Part shown: one piece after another, positions 1-9,144 of the stretch
Numbering within the stretch: the stretch's first letter is position 1
How the letters are laid out: each line of letters starts with the position of its first letter
Source: an uncultured Akkermansia sp.
Lineage (GTDB): Bacteria > Verrucomicrobiota > Verrucomicrobiia > Verrucomicrobiales > Akkermansiaceae
Assembly: GCA_947626635.1 (NCBI GenBank)
Contig: CANQSY010000002.1
Coordinates: 1 to 60,336, forward strand
Length of the DNA stretch: 60,336 nt
Reading direction: 5' to 3'
Program-made: the position numbers and the translations under genes
Notes under the pieces: generated by a model
What the model was told of the DNA's origin: nothing
The model's input: the letters and a program-made list of their open reading frames with translations, nothing else
Database searches by the model: none

Positions 1-15
1 GTTATGATACAAGTA

Positions 16-65
16 TCAAACAGAAGTGTAACCCATGTTGTGATACAAATGTGTTACCCATGTTG
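16..65. repeat. Imperfect 25-bp direct repeat at the left edge, insertion-sequence-end-like
   Basis: Two adjacent 25-bp units (16-40 and 41-65) match at about 20 positions and both end in ACCCATGTTG. A further partial unit may precede them at the window edge. Several short direct repeats at one end are typical of IS21-family termini, so this may be the end of an element extending to the left. No transposase is inside the window, so the assignment is inference. Confidence 0.5.
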
Positions 66-684
66 AGGAACTACCCTCCGCCGGCCTCACCCCTCCCCAG
101 AGCATCACCCCGAGCATCGCCGCACACTCCCGGTGCTTGCTCTGCTGCGCCACTCTCACCAGTCTCCCTATATCCTCCCACTCCAAGGCTCTTATCTCTA
201 CTTCCGCCAATCGCGGCTTCATGATCCCATCCACCGGATTGTTACAGCACCACCCGTGCCTCATCCCACACGAAAATATAGAGTGCAGTATCACTCGCGC
301 CTTGCGAAACTGCCGCGGCGTACCGAACAATTTGCTGAGCGCGTCGTAGCAATGCTGCGTCCTTATGGAGCGCAACTGCATCTTTGCCATCTCCGGCATG
401 CCTTGCAGAATCCTCTTGCAGACGTAGCGCAGCTCACTCACCGTACTCGGTCGTCTCCCCTCGCGCTCTCGCAACGATTCCTTTACCGCTACATGAAAGG
501 CCACCGAGGTCGTCGCTTCCACGACGGCTCGACTCCCCTCGCTGATGATTTCTCGGCAGTAGTTGAGTCGGGCTACTCCTTTCTTTTGACGCGGACATCT
601 CTCAAGTAATTCTAACGAGAGCCGTATTGCATCATCCGTCGTTATCCCCATCTTCTGGAGCAAATCTTCATTTAATATATTCAT
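66..684 (-). pseudogene. Tyrosine recombinase/phage integrase, 3' truncated
   Basis: The product resembles the N-terminal half of a tyrosine site-specific recombinase: a helical core-binding region (about residues 55-140) followed by the start of the catalytic domain. The last recognisable segment, LWGGVRPAE, contains the first catalytic arginine. After that the reading frame passes into the repeat DNA at 16-65 and stops with unrelated residues, so the remaining catalytic residues (His, Arg, Tyr) are missing. The break lies near base 66-76. A family member would be about 350-400 residues, and only about 200 genuine residues remain. A possible -10 (GATAAT, 691-696) lies six bases before the ATG, though its -35 is weak. 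The gene is probably a dead remnant of an integrated element, interrupted by an insertion sequence. Confidence 0.7.
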
Positions 685-972
685 GGTAAAATTATCCGGC
701 AGACAACCGGGCTGTGTAATCTACGCCGAGATGACCCCTTTCGTCAACCTCGAATATCATCGCCCCCTCTTTTCTTCCCCCTCCCTCACCTCCTTCACCC
801 GCCATAGTTGAATGTCCTATATTGACTCAGAGTAAACAGTTAAGCATGGGTATCGGGCTGCCGGTAAAGGCTGAAAATCTCTGATGATTTTTTTGACGGG
901 CGGAGCGCCTTCACTTCCTGACCCCGTTAACGCATCCCTCCTGACAAAAGCGTCGAGATGAGTGAAAAAGGC
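685..972. other. Gene-free stretch between the integrase remnant and a lipoprotein gene
   Basis: I see no convincing coding sequence here. A weak AAATC/GATTT hairpin followed by a T-run lies near 875-894 and could be a terminator, but the stem is short and AT-rich. The region is pyrimidine-rich around 750-800. Confidence 0.4.
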
Positions 973-1001
973 TTGACTCAACGAGCGACATGACCTATAC
1001 G
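973..1001 (+). promoter_or_regulatory. Promoter, sigma-70 type, for the lipoprotein gene at 1035
   Basis: TTGACT (973-978), 17-bp spacer, TATACG (996-1001). The expected transcription start near 1008 excludes an upstream ATG at 990 and supports translation from 1035, with a leader of about 27 bases. Confidence 0.65.
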
Positions 1002-1034
1002 GGTGGGCAACAAAAGCATCCGACAGTATTACAC

Positions 1035-1607
1035 ATGAAATGGATATCAAGAACGGTGGCGAGTTTGTGCATGGCAGGTATGATGACTTCATGCATGAGT
1101 CAAATTGCGGGGCAAATCGTGCGCCAACAGGTAAAGGAAGCGACCTCCCAGCTTGCAAAGGCTAAAGACAAGAAGTGGGGACAAATCAACGAAAAGGCAT
1201 ACTCCGATTTGCTGCAAAAGAATCATGCCGCCGCCGGAGCATGCTTCCGGGTCACCAACACCAAGGGGATCGTGAAGGATTTTGTCCTGCCATCGAGTGA
1301 ATTCGCACAGCTCCAAACTATATTGCAGCACACAGGGAGAGTTCCCTCCGCCGACCAAGGGCCCCTGCCACTCACTCTTTCCCGTTCCTACAAGAAAAAA
1401 CTTCTGCTCACAGATGCCTCCGGAAAAGTCATCAAGACTCTCTATTACTCCAACCAGTGGATGAAGGAAACAGAGATGGAGCAGCTGTCCGACAATCGAA
1501 CAACCAATCTCTTCGAGGCGGATTGGTATCTCCCGGACGCAGACTATGATGCGTTCTATTCTCTTCCTTCCCTGCGCGCGGCTGAAAATTGGGCTTCTAC
1601 AAAGTAA
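1035..1607 (+). CDS. Predicted lipoprotein of unknown function
   Basis: 190 residues from the ATG at 1035. This start puts a lipobox (MTSC) at the end of a short hydrophobic signal, with the lipidated cysteine at residue 20. The mature part has a Lys/Gln-rich helical stretch (about 25-55) and then a small mixed alpha/beta region with no motif I recognise. Asn or Met rather than Asp follows the cysteine, so outer-membrane sorting is plausible, but this bacterial group's sorting rule is not known to me. The gene stands alone, with its own promoter at 973-1001 and a different promoter for the next gene. It has no clear Shine-Dalgarno sequence. Function unknown. Confidence 0.75.
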   Translation: MKWISRTVASLCMAGMMTSCMSQIAGQIVRQQVKEATSQLAKAKDKKWGQINEKAYSDLLQKNHAAAGACFRVTNTKGIVKDFVLPSSEFAQLQTILQHTGRVPSADQGPLPLTLSRSYKKKLLLTDASGKVIKTLYYSNQWMKETEMEQLSDNRTTNLFEADWYLPDADYDAFYSLPSLRAAENWASTK

Positions 1608-1767
1608 ATCGCAGCCCTGCCCGCATTTGGTAGCGCACGCGAGATTTCCAGGGATCCCCCTAGTCGCAGAGGGTCTATGACGCTGCACTTGGTCTCCGCT
1701 CGCAGGAGCACGACAGGGAAGAGAACCAGGCTTGTCAATTGATTTGGTCGGCTTCTTCCCTTTTTTC

Positions 1768-1796
1768 TTGTCGGACTTTTTACGGCATGATAGAGT
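1768..1796 (+). promoter_or_regulatory. Promoter with -10 seven bases before the ATG at 1804
   Basis: TTGTCG (1768-1773), 17-bp spacer, TAGAGT (1791-1796), then seven bases to the ATG. Transcription would begin almost at the start codon, predicting a leaderless message. Confidence 0.55.
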
Positions 1797-1803
1797 GAGA
1801 AGC

Positions 1804-2700
1804 ATGAGAGTAATCACAGGTTGTATGATCGTGTTTGCGGTGCTCGCAGGAGGAATCCGGGCACAAGAGACGGAAACGGCGCCGACAAATCACACCGCGC
1901 AATCTGCCGCACAGACGCTGCCCTTTTCGGAGAGTGTTCGGCAATACCTTGAAAAGAATCTCGCAACCATCCGTTACATTCACGAGCTGCTTGCCGGGAT
2001 CACCAACGGAAAACAAGCCCACGAGAAATTGGAAGAGCTTAAAGAGCGCACGTCTGACCTGTGGGATGAACGTCCCCGCACGGAAATTGATGAAATCACG
2101 AGAGATGACGAGCGTATGGCTAAAAAGGTCGTCAAAGAGATGAAACCGATGATTGATGAGGCTCGTCATCAAGTGGACGCGGAAATTAAGCGAATCGTGA
2201 AACTCCAATTTTTTCACTACTTCGGCTTCCAGCACGCAATAAGTCGCCTCGCCGATACCCTCTCGCTGGACGATCCTCTCACGGCTAACAAGAAGCAACT
2301 GGAACGCGCCCAGGAGATGGTGAAGACGCGCTGTAATGAGGCAAGTGAAGAATTGGGGCGTATCGCAACCGGAGGACCCGGGTTAACACGCGAAACAGCT
2401 TGGGTGATGCTGGATGACGATTGCGACGCAGTTGCCCTGCAGTATCAGATCATTCGACTGCTCGGTCTTCCTTTCCCCAAAGAACATGAATTTGTCAAAG
2501 AGAACAATGGCGAGGAAATCAAGGCGGCCTACTCCGTGATGAGCTTCCGTATCAAACTCACGGAAAATGAACACGCCACCATTAAAATGTGGTTTGATGT
2601 TACCAAAGCAGTTCAACGGGCCGCTATCAAAGAAACACCCGACGAGGAAGAGGAAAACATTATCGGAACTGAGCAGTCTGAACCCGGTGGAGATTCCTAA
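1804..2700 (+). CDS. Secreted helical protein, paralogue of the protein at 16767
   Basis: 298 residues from the ATG at 1804, which gives a classic signal peptide (about residues 1-21, ending AGGIRA before QETE). The mature protein is acidic and largely helical or coiled-coil (about 40-190). Its C-terminal third contains GLTRETAWVM, then RLLGLPFP, and ends near IKMWFDVTKAV. The same three blocks recur in the protein at 16767-17570 (GLTRESAWVM, GMLGLSRP, IEMWFDITAYW), so the two are paralogues. I do not recognise the family. The C-terminal tail is Glu-rich and probably disordered. The gene appears monocistronic. The periplasm or outer membrane is the inferred location; function unknown. Confidence 0.75.
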   Translation: MRVITGCMIVFAVLAGGIRAQETETAPTNHTAQSAAQTLPFSESVRQYLEKNLATIRYIHELLAGITNGKQAHEKLEELKERTSDLWDERPRTEIDEITRDDERMAKKVVKEMKPMIDEARHQVDAEIKRIVKLQFFHYFGFQHAISRLADTLSLDDPLTANKKQLERAQEMVKTRCNEASEELGRIATGGPGLTRETAWVMLDDDCDAVALQYQIIRLLGLPFPKEHEFVKENNGEEIKAAYSVMSFRIKLTENEHATIKMWFDVTKAVQRAAIKETPDEEEENIIGTEQSEPGGDS

Positions 2701-2757
2701 CGGACTGCGCCCTTCCCTTCAAGAACCAAAATCTTCCCTGCCCCGCACCGATCCTTA

Positions 2758-3573
2758 TCAGATCCCGGGAGGGAGGTGGAAGAAACGACGAGCATTGTCG
2801 GTGGTGATCCGTTCGATCTCGTCATGTGATTGACCGCGGAGGTGGGCTATTTTGGCGGCTACGAGAGAAACGCGTCCCGGAAAATTGAGTTGTCCCCGGT
2901 AGGGTTCCGGAGACAGGAAAGGAGAATCCGTCTCCAGCATCAGGCGATCCTCCGGGCACCATGCTGCTACATCCCGCACAGCTTCCGTCTTCTTGAACGT
3001 TATCAATCCCGTGAAGGAGATCATACCGTCGAGGTCGGAAAATATGCGCTCCGCCTGCACACGCGTGCCGATGAAGCAATGGAACACGGGGCGAACTCCC
3101 GGAAACTCGCGCGCAATAGCAAAGGCGTCCTCAAAGCAGGCCTGGCCCGCACCGACCTTATCACGCGTATGCAACGAAATGTTTAAGCCAAGGTCGCTCG
3201 CAAGCTGGAAATGGCGCTCCAGGTAGTCGCGTTGCCGAGCACGACAGGCATCCTCCGTCCAGCCTTCCGGTGCATCCCAGTAGTAATCGAGACCAGTTTC
3301 GCCGACGGCGGCCAGTGTATTCTCACGAGCCAGTTGCACCATTTGCCGCCAGTGTTCATCCGTTGTTTCTGTACAATCCGAGGGATGGACCGCCAGACAC
3401 GGCACGATAAAATCCGGAAATTGACGGGCTCCCGCTAAGGTGCGCGCCCAATCCTCATGGCTCGTCCCCTGAGAGATGCACAGGTCAACCCCGAGCGCAC
3501 GCGACTCTTCGCGAACAGCTGCAAGATCCTCATACCGTTGCGAAGCGAGATGACAGTGTGTATCAATGAGCAT
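2758..3573 (-). CDS. tatD: TatD family metal-dependent hydrolase
   Basis: 271 residues from the ATG at 3573. It is a TIM-barrel metallohydrolase of the TatD/YcfH/YjjV group. Family motifs appear in order: HCH metal ligands at residues 6-8, GETGLDYY with the metal-binding Glu, SLHTR, FHCFIGT, and ETDSPFL near the C-terminus with the last catalytic Asp. Characterised members are 3'-5' exonucleases or D-aminoacyl-tRNA deacylases; which applies here cannot be told from sequence. An in-frame ATG 18 bases upstream exists, but the promoter -10 box ends eight bases before 3573, which favours this start. It is divergent from the gene at 3786. Confidence 0.9.
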   Translation of the reverse strand: MLIDTHCHLASQRYEDLAAVREESRALGVDLCISQGTSHEDWARTLAGARQFPDFIVPCLAVHPSDCTETTDEHWRQMVQLARENTLAAVGETGLDYYWDAPEGWTEDACRARQRDYLERHFQLASDLGLNISLHTRDKVGAGQACFEDAFAIAREFPGVRPVFHCFIGTRVQAERIFSDLDGMISFTGLITFKKTEAVRDVAAWCPEDRLMLETDSPFLSPEPYRGQLNFPGRVSLVAAKIAHLRGQSHDEIERITTDNARRFFHLPPGI

Positions 3574-3581
3574 ACATGCGT

Positions 3582-3610
3582 ATTTTACCATCCGCCGCCA
3601 ATTTTCTCAA
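3582..3610 (-). promoter_or_regulatory. Leaderless-type promoter of tatD
   Basis: Reading on the minus strand: TTGAGA (3605-3610), 17-bp spacer ending in TGG, TAAAAT (3582-3587), then eight bases to the ATG at 3573. Confidence 0.65.
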
Positions 3611-3630
3611 GACCAACTCTCGCATTTCCA

Positions 3631-3660
3631 TTGACGGCAAAGGAGGGCCCGTGATAGCAT
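3631..3660 (+). promoter_or_regulatory. Possible promoter upstream of the membrane protein at 3786
   Basis: TTGACG (3631-3636), 18-bp spacer, TAGCAT (3655-3660). An ATG in frame with the downstream gene lies five bases further on at 3666, so translation might begin there rather than at 3786. Confidence 0.4.
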
Positions 3661-3785
3661 GGGGCATGAGGATATCCGGCAGGGCATTCATGCCGGTACC
3701 GTCGGTTTGCAGATTGATTCCGTGCGCGTGCATAGAATATCGGGCCAACGGCACGCCTCAGATGGCTCCCGGACCTCCCTCTGCT

Positions 3786-4226
3786 ATGACGATGAAGAAA
3801 AAGATCGTGTTCGGTATCTGGGCGCTTGCGGCGCTGGCGGGGGGAATATACCTCCTTGTGATGGGGCAGGAAAATCCGAAAGAAAAAATTCTCGGAGAGT
3901 GGATAGAAAAAGGCAGTAAGCTGCGCATCGAGGTACTGCCCGGAGAAATACGGTGGCGAGGCATGGGACACGGCAAGGCTCACTATGAGTGGCTTCGTTA
4001 TGAAAAGAAACCTTACCGGTTGCGCTGCACCGCGCGCGGACATACTTTAGAGGTCGATCTTCATTTTTCCGGGGATGACACAGCCATTGCGGAGCCCGAT
4101 ATTTGGGAGCACTTATCAGACGAAGCGAAGAAAATGCTGCACGATATCAATCGTCAACACGGGCGTCCCGAACAAGAATTCCGACTCATCTTCAAACGCG
4201 TCAAATCTCATGTCTCTCCCTCCTGA
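3786..4226 (+). CDS. Small membrane-anchored protein of unknown function
   Basis: 146 residues from the ATG at 3786 (a second ATG follows at 3792). The start gives a Lys-rich N-terminus and one hydrophobic segment (about residues 7-27), then an exported domain of about 115 residues rich in beta-strand-forming sequence (ILGEWIEKG, EIRWRGMG). The word ILGEW recalls lipocalin-like domains, but I would not assign it. A longer start at 3666 is in frame and is favoured by the promoter spacing; it would put 40 extra residues before the membrane segment. The 3' end overlaps the next gene by 17 bases, suggesting translational coupling. Confidence 0.6.
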   Translation: MTMKKKIVFGIWALAALAGGIYLLVMGQENPKEKILGEWIEKGSKLRIEVLPGEIRWRGMGHGKAHYEWLRYEKKPYRLRCTARGHTLEVDLHFSGDDTAIAEPDIWEHLSDEAKKMLHDINRQHGRPEQEFRLIFKRVKSHVSPS

Positions 4227-5484
4227 TCATCACGTGGAAATTATGGCTCCCGCCGGTTCCTATGAAAGTCTGGCGGCCGCTCTTCGAGCCGGAGCCGACA
4301 GCATCTACTTTGGTGTCGGCAACCTCAATATGCGCGCCCACGCCGCCGCCAACTTTTCCATCCACGATCTGCGTAAAGTCGCGCGTTTATGCCACTCCTG
4401 CGGAGCACGCGCCTACCTCACCTGCAATATTGTCGTCTATGATGCAGAATTGCCGGAAATGCACCGCCTCCTTGCAGCAGCCAAGGAAGCAGGGGTAGAT
4501 GCCGTCATAGCGGCGGATATGGCAGTCGTGCAACACGCCCGCAGGCTCGGGCTGGAAGTGCATATTTCGGTGCAGGCAAACGTGAGCAATCTGGAAGCTG
4601 TACGGCACTACGCGCAGTATGCAGATGCCATCGTCCTGGCACGCGAGCTGCGACTGGAGCAAATCCGGGCCATCGCAACCTCCATTAAACGCGAAAACAT
4701 CTGTGGACCGAGCGGGAGACCTTTGCGTCTCGAGCTCTTTGCCCATGGCGCCCTCTGTATTGCTATCTCGGGCAAATGCGGCATGAGTCTCGCTGCGCAT
4801 GACCACAGCGCCAACCGAGGAGATTGCTACCAGCTCTGCCGCCGCCGCTACCGCGTAACTGACGCTGAAACGGGCTTTGAGTTGGAGCTGGACAACGAAT
4901 ATGTCATGTCTCCGCGGGATCTTTGCACCATCCGAATTTTGGACCGCATCCTTGATGCCGGGGTATCGGTCCTGAAGCTGGAAGGAAGAGGGAGATCAGC
5001 CGCCTATGTTTCGACGGTGACAGCGACATATCGAGAGGCCGTGCAAATTTATGAAAAAGGCACATGGGATGAACGTTCCGCCGCCGGATGGGAAGAAAAT
5101 CTACGCCGCGTGTTTAATCGCGACTTTTGGCAGGGAGGCTACTACCTCGGCCTCCCGTGCGGAGAATGGGCGGGGTCCGCAGGCAACCGCTCCACAGAAA
5201 CCCATGAACACCTTGGACGGGTCAGGAAATTTTATCCTCAACCAAATGTCGGAGAAATAGCCTTGGAAGCTGCGGGGCTCGCTATCGGCGATACGATCGA
5301 AATTACCGGACCGACCACCGGATGCGTGCGCCACACGGTCGTGGACCTACGGCGCGACGATGAACACGGCACGACCCGGCAAATCCAGGCCGCCCGGAAA
5401 GGCGACATCGTCCTGCTCGCGTTGCCTCAGAAAGTACGACGGGGCGACCGAGTTGCGCTTATCGCGCCGCGGCGCGATGCTTGA
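4210..5484 (+). CDS. U32 family protein (RlhA/TrhP-like RNA hydroxylase or peptidase)
   Basis: 424 residues from the ATG at 4210. The U32 signature ELFAHGALC...GKC lies at about residues 175-193. The N-terminal LAPAGS-like opening (IMAPAGSYESL) and conserved cysteines later (RGDCYQLCRRRY) are also typical. Members were first described as collagenases; the well-studied E. coli proteins RlhA and TrhP act in 23S rRNA and tRNA hydroxylation, and UbiU/UbiV carry iron-sulfur clusters in oxygen-independent ubiquinone synthesis. The single-domain length and cysteine pattern fit an RNA-hydroxylation role best, by inference. The gene overlaps the preceding membrane protein and is followed directly by the obgE promoter. 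Confidence 0.8.
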   Translation: MSLPPDHHVEIMAPAGSYESLAAALRAGADSIYFGVGNLNMRAHAAANFSIHDLRKVARLCHSCGARAYLTCNIVVYDAELPEMHRLLAAAKEAGVDAVIAADMAVVQHARRLGLEVHISVQANVSNLEAVRHYAQYADAIVLARELRLEQIRAIATSIKRENICGPSGRPLRLELFAHGALCIAISGKCGMSLAAHDHSANRGDCYQLCRRRYRVTDAETGFELELDNEYVMSPRDLCTIRILDRILDAGVSVLKLEGRGRSAAYVSTVTATYREAVQIYEKGTWDERSAAGWEENLRRVFNRDFWQGGYYLGLPCGEWAGSAGNRSTETHEHLGRVRKFYPQPNVGEIALEAAGLAIGDTIEITGPTTGCVRHTVVDLRRDDEHGTTRQIQAARKGDIVLLALPQKVRRGDRVALIAPRRDA

Positions 5485-5509
5485 CATCTCCGCAACGATA
5501 AGCTAAGCT
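5481..5509 (+). promoter_or_regulatory. Leaderless-type promoter of obgE
   Basis: TTGACA (5481-5486, a perfect -35 overlapping the stop of the U32 gene), 17-bp spacer, TAAGCT (5504-5509), six bases, ATG at 5516. Confidence 0.75.
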
Positions 5510-5515
5510 GGCGAC

Positions 5516-6553
5516 ATGTTTGTGGATCACATACGCATCTTCGCGAAAGCCGGAAAGGGAGGAAACGGACTGGCTAGCTTCAGGCGCGAAAAGTTCGTGC
5601 CTCGCGGCGGACCTGACGGCGGCGACGGCGGCGACGGCGGGGATGTCATTTTGGAGGTGAGCAACGGCATCAACGATCTGCGGCAGTATTTCTTTGACCC
5701 TAAGTTGGTGGCAACAGACGGCATGCCGGGAATGCACGCTCTCAAACACGGTCGCAACGGTAAAACAGTCATTGGCAAGGTACCTCCCGGTACCATCGTG
5801 TACCGCAGCTGCGCTTCTTCTATGCAGGAAGCCTCCTGGATGGAAAAGGAGGGAGAAGACCTCCAACTCGAACAGATAGCTGACCTCACCGAAGAGGGAA
5901 GTCGATTCACCCTTTGTGCAGGAGGAAAGGGCGGTCGCGGCAACTGGCACTTCCGCACGGCAACCGATCAAGCGCCTGTCACTTTTGAATATGGAACAGA
6001 AGCCCAAAGCGGGGTCTTTTTCCTGGAACTGCGACGCATCGCAGATGCGGGTCTCGTAGGCTACCCCAACGCCGGCAAGAGCTCCCTGTTGGGAGGTATT
6101 TCCCGCGCCACCCCCAAGGTAGCAGCTTACCCCTTTACAACCCTTCAACCTGTTGTCGGGGTCGTGCAGCGGAACAACTTCTCGCGCTGCGTCGTAGCGG
6201 ACATACCGGGCATCATTGAAGGAGCTTCGCGCAATCGTGGTCTTGGTCACGAGTTCCTGCGGCATATCATGCGCTGCAAACTCCTGCTTTTTGTCGTCGA
6301 TATGACGGGGCTGGAGCACGATCCTGTGGAGGCCATACAGACTCTGCGCACAGAGATCAAGCTGTATTCCGAAGAACTGGCAGCACACCCGTGGGTTATT
6401 ATTGCCAACAAGATGGATGAAACAGCTACGGCCGAACCGAATCTCGCCATTCTCCGCAATCGTTTTCCCAAGATCGAAATTCTGCCCACGTCTGCCCTCA
6501 CCGGCGCCGGTCTTGATTTGCTTAAAGAACGGCTCTTTGAAATCCTCGCCTGA
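5516..6553 (+). CDS. obgE: GTPase ObgE/CgtA
   Basis: 345 residues. The N-terminal Obg domain is Gly-rich (RGGPDGGDGGDGGDV, about 30-45), followed by the G domain: G1 GYPNAGKSS near residue 181, G2 with YPFTTL, G3 DIPGI near 228, and G4 NKMD near 297. It ends soon after the G domain, so the C-terminal OCT domain of some Obg proteins is absent. Obg binds the 50S subunit and acts in late ribosome assembly, with (p)ppGpp sensitivity in studied species. The gene has its own promoter and converges on the large TPR gene, whose stop is only 24 bases away. Confidence 0.95.
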   Translation: MFVDHIRIFAKAGKGGNGLASFRREKFVPRGGPDGGDGGDGGDVILEVSNGINDLRQYFFDPKLVATDGMPGMHALKHGRNGKTVIGKVPPGTIVYRSCASSMQEASWMEKEGEDLQLEQIADLTEEGSRFTLCAGGKGGRGNWHFRTATDQAPVTFEYGTEAQSGVFFLELRRIADAGLVGYPNAGKSSLLGGISRATPKVAAYPFTTLQPVVGVVQRNNFSRCVVADIPGIIEGASRNRGLGHEFLRHIMRCKLLLFVVDMTGLEHDPVEAIQTLRTEIKLYSEELAAHPWVIIANKMDETATAEPNLAILRNRFPKIEILPTSALTGAGLDLLKERLFEILA

Positions 6554-6577
6554 GGAGACATCTCGTCCGCAACGAAT

Positions 6578-9016
6578 TTATCTGCGCCTGCCGGAGCGAC
6601 GCACCAACTCAATTTCTTCCTCACCTCGCTCGCGGAGACGCTGAGGTTCGGGACGTTTGAGACGCAAGGGACGCAAACCAAGGTGAGTCTTCATGCGAAT
6701 ATTGGCAAAACGATCCTGCTGAGTTTCGTGTCCAATGCCGGCAGGTGACGGCGATTGCACACCTTTCACAGGCTGAGAGACGCGCTCGACCTGAACGAGG
6801 AAGTCGTTGAGCTTTTCCTGCTCGGCTGAAACTCTTTCCGCGTCCTGATTCTCGGTAGTTTCCTCATTTTTGTTCGTGGCATTCTTCGATGCGATCCTGC
6901 TTGACTTTTGCTCATCGAACCCCAGCTCCTTCGCTTCGTCCTCCGGCTTGACCGTAGCCACCAGGTCAGTTCCTAATTTCTGCGTAGCGTCCGTATGGTG
7001 CCGCAGGAACTGCTCAAACTCGGTATCCGGCATGGCGCCGTTGTGTACCGCGCGGTCATACGCTCGCGCGGCATCCGCCAGCCGACCGTCCTCTGCGTAA
7101 AGTCGAGCCATGTTATAGTGGGCATCCGCAAGGCTCGGGTTGATTTTAACGGCGGCTGCGTAATGTTTCAGAGCCCGGTCATGAGAACCACCGATTCCCT
7201 CAATGTTGGCGAGATAGAAGAAGGCCTCCGCGTTGCCCGGATCTAATTGTACCGTACGGGAAAACATCTTCTGCGCCTCGCCCAATTGCTCTTCCCGGTA
7301 GTAGGCTATACCGGCCAAATAATATCCCACCGCCATATCAGAAGCAAGGCGTATCGCGCGTTTGAGATAGTTGAGCGCCTCCGCACTCTTGTTGTTGTAC
7401 AGCAGGATGGTTCCAAGGTTGACGAGCCCGGCTACTTGGTCCGGTTGGAGATCGTATAGAGTGAGGTACATTTGCTCGGCAGAAAGATAACGCCCTTTAG
7501 CGAATGCCTGGTTGGCAAGGTCTGCCAAGGTATGGACCTCCAACTCGAGGCGGGCAGCATCATCGGATTCCGGTTTTTTTTCAGAAAAATGGCGTCGCAC
7601 GCTCTCGAGAGCCTCCTGCTCGCTTTCCGTGAGACCGGGCATGCCTTCTTCCTTTAGTTTTTCGAGCATCTGCATCACGGCCGGATCACTGTTTTTCAGC
7701 TTACCGTACGTCTCGATGAGCAAGCGGCGGCTCTCCTGCTGCATGGCCAGCGCCTTCTTCTGTTTATCGATAATATCGCGCAAGAGCTTATTCTCCTCCT
7801 GCAGAGCCGGATCCACGACCGGGCGACTCTCGCGTTCCTCGAGGTCGGCCTCAAGGTTATTGAGCTGAGCCGTTAACTCCGAGACTCTTCGCCGATAACC
7901 CATATTTTCATCGTAAATGCTGTTCAGCTCATCGCGCAGCCGGGCGGCCTCGGCGCGGGCTTCGTCCAATTGGTGCGCCAAGACTTCATTCTCATCACTG
8001 CTTCCTGTTTGCGCTGCCTCCAGTTCCGCTATTTTTTCCTTAGCCGTCTTAAGCTGTTCCGCCAGTGTCAGATTCTGGTCAAGAAGAGCCTTCGTCTTCT
8101 CCGGACTGTTGAGTTCCACGACGGCTCGCAGCTGTTCATTTTCACGGGCAAGGTTGTCGCGCTCATGAGTGACACGTTCGAGAGTTTGTTGAGTTTCGGC
8201 GAGACGGCGCTCAAGCTCTTCCGCATGGGTACGCTCACTCTCGAGTGATTTTTGAGCATGGCGGTATTTCGATTCAGCCTCGGCAAGTTGACGGGAGAGG
8301 GAATCGACAACGCTATTGCCGGCGGCGCGCTCTGTCGTCACCTGCTGTCGCAATTTTTCGTAGTGCTCCTTATAAGTATTCTGCTCCATCTGGGCAACAG
8401 CCAACTTCTTCTGCGTCTCCACAAAGCGAGCGTTGAGATCTCGATAGGCCTCCGCCATACGCCGACATTCTTCCTGTGCTCGTTGCAACGCCTGGTACAG
8501 CTTGCGCTCCCCCTCATTATAGTACTGCACGCCTGCCTCACGCAGCAAGGGGGCAGATGGCAACTCGGTCTGTAATTCTGCCTGCAGATCTTCATGGGTG
8601 CGCCTTGGACTCTCCTTCTTTTCTCCCGGAGGCGTACTCCCCTTCTCTCCCTCCTCCTTAAGCGCCCGACGATAATTCGCCATGTTCTCAGCAAGCAACC
8701 GCCGACGCGTACCCACTAAATTGGTCTTCCAATTCGGATGGTCGCGCACGAGTGTGGCCAACAGTCGTTCGGCCTCCATCCCCTTACGCAGCGCGGCGCG
8801 TATGCTTTGCTTCTCCGCCAACAACTCAGATTCGCGACACAGGCGATAGGCGGATAAGTAGAGATCTCCGGGGTCACTCTCAGGACGAGCCGATGATACC
8901 ACTTCTCCCACATTGTTGTACACCCCGCCACTCCCTTGCGCCAACACCTCGGGCAAAAGGACCGGAATCAGGCTCGCGATGGCGAGGCATCGGGTGACAA
9001 GATGAAGATGTGCCAT
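6578..9016 (-). CDS. Large secreted coiled-coil/TPR protein
   Basis: 812 residues from the ATG at 9016; an upstream ATG at 9097 would place 27 extra residues before the signal peptide. The signal (about 1-27, ending EVLA before QGSGG) is followed by a helical region, a long coiled coil of Glu/Ala/Leu heptads (about 190-470), and then at least four TPR-like repeats (about 530-680; for example AVGYYLAGIAYYREEQLGEAQKM is one). The tail is Lys/Glu/Arg-rich and ends in a basic stretch. The design suggests a periplasmic scaffold, possibly for envelope or division complexes, but I recognise no specific family. A possible -10 (TATAAC) lies near 9070 and an AAAGGAG sequence near 9043. Confidence 0.8.
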   Translation of the reverse strand: MAHLHLVTRCLAIASLIPVLLPEVLAQGSGGVYNNVGEVVSSARPESDPGDLYLSAYRLCRESELLAEKQSIRAALRKGMEAERLLATLVRDHPNWKTNLVGTRRRLLAENMANYRRALKEEGEKGSTPPGEKKESPRRTHEDLQAELQTELPSAPLLREAGVQYYNEGERKLYQALQRAQEECRRMAEAYRDLNARFVETQKKLAVAQMEQNTYKEHYEKLRQQVTTERAAGNSVVDSLSRQLAEAESKYRHAQKSLESERTHAEELERRLAETQQTLERVTHERDNLARENEQLRAVVELNSPEKTKALLDQNLTLAEQLKTAKEKIAELEAAQTGSSDENEVLAHQLDEARAEAARLRDELNSIYDENMGYRRRVSELTAQLNNLEADLEERESRPVVDPALQEENKLLRDIIDKQKKALAMQQESRRLLIETYGKLKNSDPAVMQMLEKLKEEGMPGLTESEQEALESVRRHFSEKKPESDDAARLELEVHTLADLANQAFAKGRYLSAEQMYLTLYDLQPDQVAGLVNLGTILLYNNKSAEALNYLKRAIRLASDMAVGYYLAGIAYYREEQLGEAQKMFSRTVQLDPGNAEAFFYLANIEGIGGSHDRALKHYAAAVKINPSLADAHYNMARLYAEDGRLADAARAYDRAVHNGAMPDTEFEQFLRHHTDATQKLGTDLVATVKPEDEAKELGFDEQKSSRIASKNATNKNEETTENQDAERVSAEQEKLNDFLVQVERVSQPVKGVQSPSPAGIGHETQQDRFANIRMKTHLGLRPLRLKRPEPQRLRERGEEEIELVRRSGRRR

Positions 9017-9144
9017 AGGGTGCGGGAATCGAGTCGTTTCTCCTTTATCCGCCCGCTTGCATCCCTCTGTTATACCATTTTCCCGAGGCAAGGGCATCCC
9101 CCTGCTCTCGGGAAAAAGTCATTCTCCTGACAGGAGTTAGCTCC

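Noticed and set aside
3563-3754. A 63-codon minus-strand frame just upstream of tatD
   Set aside because: It covers the tatD promoter and has no start signal of its own; no family is recognisable.
5459-6388. A 309-codon minus-strand frame opposite obgE
   Set aside because: ObgE is certain on the plus strand; the antisense frame shows no motifs.
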